This document shows positions 45,140-53,508 of a stretch of DNA of 64,000 nt, in pieces (position 1 is the first letter of the stretch; every line of letters starts with the position of its first letter). The notes below the pieces were generated by a model. The model was not told the origin of the DNA. It saw only the letters and a list, made by a program, of their open reading frames with translations, and did not search any database. The DNA is from Candidatus Micrarchaeota archaeon CG1_02_47_40 (GTDB lineage Archaea; Micrarchaeota; Micrarchaeia; Anstonellales; CG1-02-47-40), in contig MNVE01000002.1 of NCBI GenBank assembly GCA_001871475.1, positions 124,001 through 188,000 of the forward strand. Direction: 5' to 3'. The position numbers were made by a program, and so were the translations under genes.

Positions 45140-48128
45140 AAAATCCCTAACTGAAACTCCTTTTGCAAGGAAATTAATCAGCTTGGGCTGGACTGAAAAA
45201 ACTCCTGACGAATTGGAAAGGGAAAGCATGGAAGAGCCTCTCCTAATCAATAATCTAAAGCAAGCAATAGAGAGGATAAACGGGAGAATAGGGCAGGAGG
45301 AAATAAAGAAAGTCCTAAACGAAATCAGGCTAAGGAGTTCCGGACAGGAAGACGGCAAAAAACTATTAAATAACCTAAAGAACGGCATTTCCGTAGTCTT
45401 TGAGAAAGAAAAGGTAGCAAAAAGAATCTACCTCTTTGATTACGAACACCAAGAAAACAACGAATTCATTTTAGTTCGGCAGATGACCTTCAAGAAAAGC
45501 CAAATAATCCGCCCGGACATCCTCTTATACATAAACGGAATACCTTTAGTCAATATAGAATGCAAAAACCCCGCAAGCATTTCCGCGACTTGGTATGACG
45601 CATACAAGGAGATACAGAGATACAAACTTACAATCCCCGAGCTTTACAAATACGTCCAAATCGGAATCGCAATAGACCAAAAAGCATTCTACTTTCCCAT
45701 AGTCGGTTGGGCGGAAAATGAAAAAACAAGCGAGTGGAAAAGCGAAAGAAGAGGAGGAATTGAAGGAACTTTAGACATGCTAAAACCCCAAGCTCTCCTG
45801 AACATACTCAAAAACTATCTTTTCATAAGGGCGCAGGCAGGAGCAACTGGCAAAGTCATTGCAAGGCACATGCAATACCAAGCCTCTGAAAAGATTGTAA
45901 ATAGAGTGTTTGACAATCTGAAAGGAAAAGAAAAGCTAAAGAAAGGGCTTACGTGGCACTGGCAAGGTTCAGGCAAAACATTAACCATGCTCTTCTCCGC
46001 AATAAAGCTCTTCAACTCAAAAGAGCTTGAAAACCCCACCATTTTCTTCATAGTGGACAGGGACGAGCTTGAACAGCAGCTTTTTGAGGAGTTTGCAGGA
46101 GTGGATGTTCCAACTCCTGAAATAGTCCCTTCCATTGAGGGATTGAAAAAACTGCTTCTTTTTGACGGGGGAAGGGGAAAAAGGGGGCTTTTCATTGCTT
46201 TAGTGCACAAATTCAGAGTAGAACAGCTCGCATACCTCCAAAAAGAACTGGAAGAAATCTCAAAAACCGCCCCAACCGTTCTTACAAGGAAAAACATAAT
46301 CGTATTTGTGGATGAGGGGCATAGGACACAATACGGAACTCTTGCTTCCCAAATGCGCACAACTCTTGCAAACGCCTTCTTCTTCGGCTTTACCGGCACG
46401 CCCATCTCAAAGAGCGGAAGGGACACTTTTATGGAGTTCAGCAATCCCCCAAAGGAGAATTACCTTGACAAATATTCAATGAGGGAATCAATTGAGGACG
46501 GATATACTGTAAAATTCTCTTATCAGCCGAGGCTTGAGAAGCACGTGCACCTTAAAAAAGAGCTTTTGGACGCATTCCTTGAATATGATGAGGAAGAACT
46601 GCCGGAAGAGATAAGGGAAAAAGTAAAAGAAAAAGTGAAGAAGAGGCTGAACGAAATCAACGTTTTTCTCTCCGACCCAAAGAGAATAAAGGAAATATCA
46701 AAAGACATCGCCGCTCATTTCAAGGAGAGTTTGGATGGAAAGTTCAAAGCAATGGTGGTGGCAGCAAACAGGGAAAGCTGCGTCCGCTACAAGGAGGAGC
46801 TGGATAAGCTTCTCCCAAAAGAGTATTCCGAAGTGGTTATAACCTATAATTTAGACGATAAGGAGCCGTTAAACAGTTATAGAAAAGGAGTAGTTTCGCG
46901 CTTTGGCGATTTGGGTTTTGATGAGATAAACAGGAGGATAAAGGAGAATTTCAAGAATAAGGAGTTTCCGAAAATAATTATAGTAACTGAAATGCTGCTT
47001 GCGGGTTTTGATGCCCCCCAGCTTCAAACCATGTATTTGGACAAGCCCCTTAAGGAGCACCGTCTCCTGCAGGCAATCGCAAGAACAAATCGCCCATATA
47101 AAGAACTGAAAGAGGCAGGGCTTATTTTGGATTATGTCGGAATTCTTGAGAACCTGAAAAGGGCTTTTGAAAACTACGCAGAGGGAGAAGATATTTCAAC
47201 AACCCTAAACAGGATTGACACTCTTGCGGATGATTTTGTGCAGACTCTTGAGGAAACAAAAAAGAGCCTGTCAGACGCTCTGAAGGAAAAGAATGAGGCA
47301 AAAATGCTGATTAAGGCGCTTGAAGGCATTTCATCCGATATTGAAACCGCGAACGCTTTCATTGAAAATTATAAGAGATTGAGGCGGATATTTGAGCTTT
47401 TGGGCCCAGATAAGGTAAAGGCGCAGTATTACCCTGATTTTCATCTGCTCTCAAAAATTTATTTTGCATATCTTAAGAACATAAGAAACATTGGCGAAGA
47501 GGAAGCTTATCTTGAGAAATATTTTGCCCGCACCCTAAAGCATATTTACAAAAGCATAGAGTTTGGGCAGATAAGAACCGACCTGCCGCATTCCTCGTTT
47601 GATTTGGATTATTTACGGAAGGTAGAAGAAAAGGCAAACTCAAAGGAGGAAAAGGCTGCGAACATTCTTTTCGCATTAAACAGGCTTGTGAATGTTGAAA
47701 GAGAGAAAAACCCAGTTTACGAGTCGGTTTTTGACAAAGTGCAGAAGCTCGTTGAGAAATGGAAGCAGAAAACAGAGGATTATGAAAGCCTTTACCGGGA
47801 AGGGGCAAAGATACGCGAACAGATTGAAGAGCTAAACAAAAGAAAAGAAGGGCTTTGCCTGTCAAATAATGAATACGCGATACTATTATCCCTTGAAAAC
47901 GAATTTGGCGAAAAAAAAGAGCTTGCTGATGATGCCAAGGAGCTTTCAAAACTCTTAACACCCTTTCTTTTTGATGGCTGGCTTATTCAGCACACCGCAA
48001 GAAGGAATGTTGAAAGCACGGTGCGCAAGTTTGTGCGAAGATACGTGCAAAAATACGGAAAAGGGTTTTCCGAGCTTGATAAAGTTTGTGAAAAAATCTT
48101 TGAGAACGTGAAGACATATGCAATCTAA
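45126..48128 (+). CDS. hsdR: Type I R-M restriction subunit HsdR
   Basis: PLVNIECKNP nuclease; TWHWQGSGKTLTMLFSA; FVDEGHRTQYG; FFGFTGTPI; QAIARTNRPY. Confidence 0.95.
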   Translation: MPLTEKSLTETPFARKLISLGWTEKTPDELERESMEEPLLINNLKQAIERINGRIGQEEIKKVLNEIRLRSSGQEDGKKLLNNLKNGISVVFEKEKVAKRIYLFDYEHQENNEFILVRQMTFKKSQIIRPDILLYINGIPLVNIECKNPASISATWYDAYKEIQRYKLTIPELYKYVQIGIAIDQKAFYFPIVGWAENEKTSEWKSERRGGIEGTLDMLKPQALLNILKNYLFIRAQAGATGKVIARHMQYQASEKIVNRVFDNLKGKEKLKKGLTWHWQGSGKTLTMLFSAIKLFNSKELENPTIFFIVDRDELEQQLFEEFAGVDVPTPEIVPSIEGLKKLLLFDGGRGKRGLFIALVHKFRVEQLAYLQKELEEISKTAPTVLTRKNIIVFVDEGHRTQYGTLASQMRTTLANAFFFGFTGTPISKSGRDTFMEFSNPPKENYLDKYSMRESIEDGYTVKFSYQPRLEKHVHLKKELLDAFLEYDEEELPEEIREKVKEKVKKRLNEINVFLSDPKRIKEISKDIAAHFKESLDGKFKAMVVAANRESCVRYKEELDKLLPKEYSEVVITYNLDDKEPLNSYRKGVVSRFGDLGFDEINRRIKENFKNKEFPKIIIVTEMLLAGFDAPQLQTMYLDKPLKEHRLLQAIARTNRPYKELKEAGLILDYVGILENLKRAFENYAEGEDISTTLNRIDTLADDFVQTLEETKKSLSDALKEKNEAKMLIKALEGISSDIETANAFIENYKRLRRIFELLGPDKVKAQYYPDFHLLSKIYFAYLKNIRNIGEEEAYLEKYFARTLKHIYKSIEFGQIRTDLPHSSFDLDYLRKVEEKANSKEEKAANILFALNRLVNVEREKNPVYESVFDKVQKLVEKWKQKTEDYESLYREGAKIREQIEELNKRKEGLCLSNNEYAILLSLENEFGEKKELADDAKELSKLLTPFLFDGWLIQHTARRNVESTVRKFVRRYVQKYGKGFSELDKVCEKIFENVKTYAI

Positions 48129-48711
48129 AGGAATTTCCAACAGCGGAATGCCGTATCGCGCGGATTTTCGCAGAATTAGGCATCCACGCCTTGAGCTAAA
48201 GACCGGCAGTTTGGTGCTTGTCCTGCCAGACGGCTACAAAGACCCGGAAACGCTGATAAAGAGGCATGAGAGATGGGTAAATGGCAAAAGAGAGATGATA
48301 AAGGAGCTTCTGAAAAAATCAAAAATAAAGAGGCTTGGGAAGGCATTGGCTGAAGACGAAATGAAGCTTTTAATGCAGAATTTGGTTGAAAAGAACTCAA
48401 AAGAGATGGGTTTTAAGGACTTTTCTCTGCGTTTTCAGAAAATGAGCTCAAAATGGGCAAGCAGAGGCAGAAGTGGAATTTTTACCTTCAATACGATGAT
48501 GGCAATGCTTCCAAAACATCTTATAAAATACGTGGTTTTTCACGAATGCCTGCATTTCTTTGAGAGAAAGCACAACTCCTTTTTTTGGAAGCTTGTCAGC
48601 AAAAAATACGGCAATTATGCGGAATTGGAGAAAGAACTGGCATTGTACTGGTTTATGTCGCATAGAAAGAGAAGCAATATTCAACCGCATAATGAAAAAG
48701 GCGTTTACTGA
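48118..48711 (+). CDS. YgjP-like (DUF45) metal-dependent hydrolase
   Basis: KYVVFHECLHFFERKHNSFFWKLVSKKYGNY (HExxH-like HECLH, downstream H). Confidence 0.75.
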   Translation: MQSKGISNSGMPYRADFRRIRHPRLELKTGSLVLVLPDGYKDPETLIKRHERWVNGKREMIKELLKKSKIKRLGKALAEDEMKLLMQNLVEKNSKEMGFKDFSLRFQKMSSKWASRGRSGIFTFNTMMAMLPKHLIKYVVFHECLHFFERKHNSFFWKLVSKKYGNYAELEKELALYWFMSHRKRSNIQPHNEKGVY

Positions 48712-48842
48712 TGGCGCACATAACAATAAAAATCAAACCAGAAACGAGGGGAAAGCTGGCAAGGCTCAAGTCAAGCAAAAGTGAAACTTATGACGAACTG
48801 CTTAGTAAATTGATAATGCTCGTTGACTTTGAAAAGAAATAG
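48711..48842 (+). CDS. 43-aa small protein, RHH/antitoxin-like
   Basis: MAHITIKIKPETRGKLARLKSSKSETYDELLSKLIMLVDFEKK*; ATG overlaps the upstream TGA; too short for the supplied track. Confidence 0.5.
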   Translation: MAHITIKIKPETRGKLARLKSSKSETYDELLSKLIMLVDFEKK

Positions 48843-48845
48843 CAG

Positions 48846-50741
48846 CTACTTCAGCCTAATCGCGTCCAGATTCATCGGCGCCCTTGTTTCAATCCGCATG
48901 AACCTGTTTATGGAGCGCGCCAAATCCTCCGTCTTATTCTCATCCCCGTGAAGAGTAAATATTCTTTCAGGAGTAGGGCGCATATTGCGCACATAAGAAG
49001 TCAGCTGATGCCTGTCCGAATGCCCTGAAAACCCCTCAACAGTTGCAACCTGCATGTTCATCTTAAGCGTGTGCGTCTTTTCGCTCCCATCAGAAAGAGG
49101 TATCTCCTTCGTGCCCCTCTGTATTTTTCTCCCAAGGGAAAGCGCGCTCTGGTACCCGACGAATAGCAGTTTGTTTTTCTCCCCTTCAGCCATCAATTTA
49201 AGAAATTCAAGGACAGGCCCGCCTGACATCATTCCTGAAGGCGCCAAAACAACGCAGGGGTCAGCGCTCTCAACAATTGTTTTGCGGTCGTTTTTTACAA
49301 CCTCAAATATTTCCGATTCAAACGGGCTGTCATTTGAAAGTATTCTCCTCTGCACGGTGTGCCTCAAATACTGCGGGTAGGCAGTGTGTATGGCGGACGC
49401 TTCCAAAACCATCCCGTCAATGTACACCTGGAAATTCAAATCAGGGTTTTTTGCGAACTTCTCCTCCAAAACAAGCATTATCTCCTGCGACCTTCCAACA
49501 GAGAACACAGGTATAAGTGCCTTTCCCTTATTTTGTATGGTGGCGGTTATCTCATCCACAAGCCGTTTATCCGTTTCAAACCGATTCGGGGTGATGTCAT
49601 TCTTCCCCCCGTAAGTGCTCTCAAGGAACATCGTCTCCACGCGCGGGAAAATAGTGTTTGCCTGGTCAAAAAGTTTCGTAAATCCGTATTTAATATCGCC
49701 TGAAAACACCATGTTGTGCAGCCCCTGCCCTATGTGCAGGTGCGCCATTGCGGAGCCGAGTATATGCCCTGCATTATAATAAGTCAGCTTCACTTCCGGC
49801 GTCACATCCATCACCTCCCCGTAATCAATTGGGATGGTGTGCGCAAGCTGCTTTTGTATGTCTTTCACTCCGTATGGCGCCTGTGCTGTTGAGTTTTTGT
49901 TTATCACATCAAGATAATCCATCTGCAGCAGTATCATCAAGTCCCGCGTGGGTGGCGTGCAGAAAACAGGCCCCTCAAACCCATATGCGAATAAATACGG
50001 CACAAAGCCGCAGTGGTCAAGGTGCGCGTGCGTTATTATGACTGCATCAAGCTGCGAGGGGGAAAGGTTCATCGCATTAAGGTAGGGGTATGCCTTCTGC
50101 GGCTCGCTGGTTTCCGGATTTATCCCGCAATCCACGAGTATTTTGCTGTTTGGCGTCTGCAAAAGCGTGCATGAGCGCCCAACTTCCCTAAATCCCCCAA
50201 GCGCCGTAACCTTCACCCAGTCGCTTTTCGGGGATTCGGCGCATATTCGTTTTCCAAGCGCAAGCAGGAATTTCTTCCTTGTTGCCGCTTCCTTAAGCTC
50301 CGATTTTCTTATCCCGTTTATAGTAGAAGAAGCAATTGTGGGGGTGCGCAGAACCTGCGGCGCCCATCCGGTTTTTTGTATTATTTCTTTAAGCGTCATG
50401 CCCCCTTTTCCGATAACAAGCCCTGGCTTTAACGCTTCTATATTCACTTCCGCAAAAAGCGGGTTGAAATTTATTGCCGCAACACCCGCCTCTTCAGGAA
50501 TCGCCCCCTCAATGATTTTCTTTGCTTCCACAACATCAAGCAGGGAAGAGGAATCGGAGCGGATGAGCACCTTCTTCCGTAAAGTGCCGGCAATCCTCCT
50601 TATAAGCTGGTCCTCATCGTAAAATTTCGCAATGTCCTTTAGGTATATTACAATATCCAGCCCCTCTGCCTCAACTTTTTTAAACTGGCAGGAGGAGGGG
50701 AGCATTTCCTGTAATTTTTTCTCTATTTCCTTTAAGTCCAA
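48846..50741 (-). CDS. aCPSF1-type KH-metallo-beta-lactamase/beta-CASP ribonuclease
   Basis: KH region VIGKGGMTLKEI; ITHAHLDHCGFVPYL; FSGDIKYG; SGHSDRHQL. Confidence 0.93.
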   Translation of the reverse strand: MDLKEIEKKLQEMLPSSCQFKKVEAEGLDIVIYLKDIAKFYDEDQLIRRIAGTLRKKVLIRSDSSSLLDVVEAKKIIEGAIPEEAGVAAINFNPLFAEVNIEALKPGLVIGKGGMTLKEIIQKTGWAPQVLRTPTIASSTINGIRKSELKEAATRKKFLLALGKRICAESPKSDWVKVTALGGFREVGRSCTLLQTPNSKILVDCGINPETSEPQKAYPYLNAMNLSPSQLDAVIITHAHLDHCGFVPYLFAYGFEGPVFCTPPTRDLMILLQMDYLDVINKNSTAQAPYGVKDIQKQLAHTIPIDYGEVMDVTPEVKLTYYNAGHILGSAMAHLHIGQGLHNMVFSGDIKYGFTKLFDQANTIFPRVETMFLESTYGGKNDITPNRFETDKRLVDEITATIQNKGKALIPVFSVGRSQEIMLVLEEKFAKNPDLNFQVYIDGMVLEASAIHTAYPQYLRHTVQRRILSNDSPFESEIFEVVKNDRKTIVESADPCVVLAPSGMMSGGPVLEFLKLMAEGEKNKLLFVGYQSALSLGRKIQRGTKEIPLSDGSEKTHTLKMNMQVATVEGFSGHSDRHQLTSYVRNMRPTPERIFTLHGDENKTEDLARSINRFMRIETRAPMNLDAIRLK

Positions 50742-50836
50742 TTAAATCTACCTTCAGTTAGCTTTCCTTTTCTACCTTCAGTTAGCTCTTAATTTTTTTC
50801 TGCAAACGGGTGTTTCTTAACAATATTCACCAAACA

Positions 50837-51472
50837 TCAGAGCATTTTCTGCACTTCTTCCGGCTCGTAGCGCCGAAATCCACTTTTTGAAATGCTGATT
50901 ACTTCTATCCCTTCGCCGGTGGCGGCATCGCGCTTCATTGCAATGGATATCGCCTTTGCAGCCAGTTCAACATTCTCCTTGACCGGCCTTCCCTTTTTGT
51001 AAACGCTCTCAAGAAAACCGTAAGCCATCGGGGAGCCGCTTCCTGTTGAAACATAAGTCTCTTCGGTTATCCCGCCCAGCGGGTCAAGCGAATAGAGCTG
51101 CGGCGTTTCGCCCACTCCGCCTATGATAATTTGCACAAGGAAGGGGAATACCTTGTACTGGTACATGATAGTTGCCAGTATATGCCCTGCCGCGTTCGGG
51201 GACATGTTCCGCCCGTGCTTTAATTTGTACAGCTTTGCCTCCGCTTTCATTATGCGCACAAGCGTCTGCGCATCCGCAACCGAGCCCGCAATAGTCATTG
51301 AAAGAAAATCGTCTATCTGGTGCACCTTGAGTATGTCCTTTGAAGCGATAAAATACCCCATGGATGCGCGCTTGTCCGAAGCCATTACAACCCCGTCGGA
51401 GCAGACAAGTCCCACCGTAGTGGTGCCGGTTTTAAGCTGTTTCATTTTTTCATCATAAATTTCTTTTTCCAT
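50837..51472 (-). CDS. psmB: Proteasome beta subunit
   Basis: KTGTTTVGLVCSDGVVMASDKRASMG; STGSGSPMAYGFLE. Confidence 0.95.
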   Translation of the reverse strand: MEKEIYDEKMKQLKTGTTTVGLVCSDGVVMASDKRASMGYFIASKDILKVHQIDDFLSMTIAGSVADAQTLVRIMKAEAKLYKLKHGRNMSPNAAGHILATIMYQYKVFPFLVQIIIGGVGETPQLYSLDPLGGITEETYVSTGSGSPMAYGFLESVYKKGRPVKENVELAAKAISIAMKRDAATGEGIEVISISKSGFRRYEPEEVQKML

Positions 51473-51600
51473 TTGCTCACCAAAACCGTTTATTTGCTTC
51501 TTAAAAATCCTTCAGAAAATCCGCCAAAACCCCTAAAGCCATTGCGTTAATATGAAAACAATATTTTAAAAGCATTAACCTGCTTTTTGGGGTTTTGGTC

Positions 51601-51662
51601 GCTTTGCAAATATAGGGGAGTGATGGTAGACCCGAAGGCTCCATCCCTCCTCCCACTCGCCC
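51601..51662 (-). ncRNA. Candidate structured ncRNA between rps3ae and psmB
   Basis: Minus-strand TATA-like TTTAATATA ~26 nt upstream of GGGCGAGUGGGAGGAGGGAUGGAGCCUUCGGGUCUACCAUCACUCCCC, which folds GGAG-G-GAUGG...CCAUC-A-CUCC with a CC-UUCG-GG tip. Confidence 0.35.
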
Positions 51663-51739
51663 AAATTTCTTCGGGCAGCTATATTAAATTGAAAAGGTTT
51701 AAATAGGTTTATTTGGCGGTGCCGCGCAAGGAGAGCGCC

Positions 51740-52363
51740 TTACTCCTTTCCGGCTTCCTTTGTGCTCTCAAACTTTTCCAAAACCTCGCTTCTCCTTACC
51801 TCTATCCTTCTTATTGGCGCAAGCGTTTTCACCTTAATAAATATCCTCTTTTGCAGCTTCCCAAAAATTATCTCCTGCATGAAGGTCGGAAAATCGCACT
51901 TTGTGGCAGCCTCCAGGAATTCGGCTGAAATCGCATTTCTTGCAACTGTCTGCAGGCCGTCAGACGTCTTATTGCCCGCAATCACCAGGTATTTTACGCG
52001 CACCTGCATTCCGTCCTGCGTCTTTACGTCAATCACTCCGGTGATAAGCGACCTTCTCCTTCTTATTATCGTTTTCACATAGCCGGGTATGAGCTCATGC
52101 CCTATAAGCTTCGTGTATGCGTTTTTTCCTTTCACTTCCTTCACGCGAAAATCAAGCCTAGTGTATACGTCCGCCTGCGAGCCGCCTTCGGACACTTCCC
52201 CAAGCCCGACACGCACTATGCGGTTTAGCATATTCTCCTCTTCGCCGGAAACGATTTTTCCCACTTCCTTCTGGCTGAACATGTCCGGCGCTATTACCGC
52301 GTACCACTCCTTCTCCTTCCAGTTGTCAATTACCTTTCCCTTTTTCTTTTTTTCAATAGCCAT
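51740..52363 (-). CDS. rps3ae: Ribosomal protein S3Ae (eS1)
   Basis: KKKGKVIDNWKEKEWYAVIAPDMF...DLV/VYTRLDFRVKEVKG pattern. Confidence 0.93.
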   Translation of the reverse strand: MAIEKKKKGKVIDNWKEKEWYAVIAPDMFSQKEVGKIVSGEEENMLNRIVRVGLGEVSEGGSQADVYTRLDFRVKEVKGKNAYTKLIGHELIPGYVKTIIRRRRSLITGVIDVKTQDGMQVRVKYLVIAGNKTSDGLQTVARNAISAEFLEAATKCDFPTFMQEIIFGKLQKRIFIKVKTLAPIRRIEVRRSEVLEKFESTKEAGKE

Positions 52364-52372
52364 TTAATCACT

Positions 52373-52828
52373 CTATTTCACAAGCAACGCGGCCTTCCCC
52401 GGGTCATATGCCCAGTAGAATGGCAGTTTTCCGTTGTCGCGGTAATATTTTACGAGCCTCCTTATCTTGGACTCGGTGTAATGCAGTTTTGTCCTGTTGT
52501 GCACGTCCCTTTTGTTCACCTGGATGTGCTTTCTCATTCCCACTGCGCACTTAATGAGCGCCATCAAATCATCGGGGTATTCTATTTTGATTCCCTTCTC
52601 AACCATTATCTTGCTTATGGATTTTCCGCAGAGGTTCTTTACAAGCGGTATTCCGTAGCAGTCTCGCAGGCGCAAGCCAATCTGCGTAGAATTCATCCCT
52701 TCTTTTGCGAATTTCTCAATCAGCTCTTCAGCCTCATGGGCGGAATACTCAACCCATTCAGGGTTTACTTTTGCAGCCGGCTTTTTTGAGCCTGATTTTC
52801 CCCTTTTTCTCGTGTGCATTCTTGCCAT
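52373..52828 (-). CDS. rps15: Ribosomal protein uS15
   Basis: MARMHTRKRGKSGSKKP...LIKCAVGMRKHIQVNKRDVHNRTKLHYTESKIRRLVKYY. Confidence 0.95.
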   Translation of the reverse strand: MARMHTRKRGKSGSKKPAAKVNPEWVEYSAHEAEELIEKFAKEGMNSTQIGLRLRDCYGIPLVKNLCGKSISKIMVEKGIKIEYPDDLMALIKCAVGMRKHIQVNKRDVHNRTKLHYTESKIRRLVKYYRDNGKLPFYWAYDPGKAALLVK

Positions 52829-52899
52829 TCATTCACTTCCTTTATTTTTTCCCTTTCCTTCTTTTTAAGCCCTATTTTTTCCCTTCTTTTAGATTCCCT

Positions 52900-53508
52900 T
52901 TATTTTTCCCCTCTACTCTCTTTTTTCAGCCATTTGGCAAATTTCATCAACGCCATTTTCCTGTGCGAAACCTTTTCCTTGAGCTCCACATCCTGTGCAA
53001 ACGTTTTTCCGCTTCTCTCCGGAATAAATACCGGGTCAAAACCGAATCCTTCCTTTCCCTTCATTTCTTCTGCGATGCTTCCGAGGCATTCCCCGCTGAA
53101 AACCTTCACTTTCCCTTCCCCTGCAAATGCCACACAGGAAACGAATTTTGCGCTTCTCTCTTTTTCTTCCTTTCCTTTCATCAGCTTCAGTAACCCTTCA
53201 TTTCCTATCCTTTTGAATGCAAACGCCGAATAAACTCCGGGAAACCCGTTCAGCGCATCAATAAACAAACCCGAATCCTCAACAAAAAGCGGCTTTTTCA
53301 GTTTTTCATATGCGCACACCGCCGCTTCTCTTGCGACCGTTGCGCAATCCTCCGCTCTTACTTCCTCCACCCTCTCGGGATGGTGGGCTATATTTATCCC
53401 CTTTGCTTTTAAAATCCTTTCGGCTTCGGAAAATTTGTGCTGGTTGGAAGTGACGAAAAATATTTTTCCTTCTTTCAAAATACCACCTTGAACTCCCCCT
53501 TCTTCCAA
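52900..53508 (-). CDS. XTP/dITP diphosphatase (RdgB/HAM1 family)
   Basis: IFFVTSNQHKFSEAERIL; FVEDSGLFIDALNGFPGVYS; EGFGFDPVFIPE. Start uncertain (overlaps valS). Confidence 0.9.
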   Translation of the reverse strand: MEEGGVQGGILKEGKIFFVTSNQHKFSEAERILKAKGINIAHHPERVEEVRAEDCATVAREAAVCAYEKLKKPLFVEDSGLFIDALNGFPGVYSAFAFKRIGNEGLLKLMKGKEEKERSAKFVSCVAFAGEGKVKVFSGECLGSIAEEMKGKEGFGFDPVFIPERSGKTFAQDVELKEKVSHRKMALMKFAKWLKKESRGEK

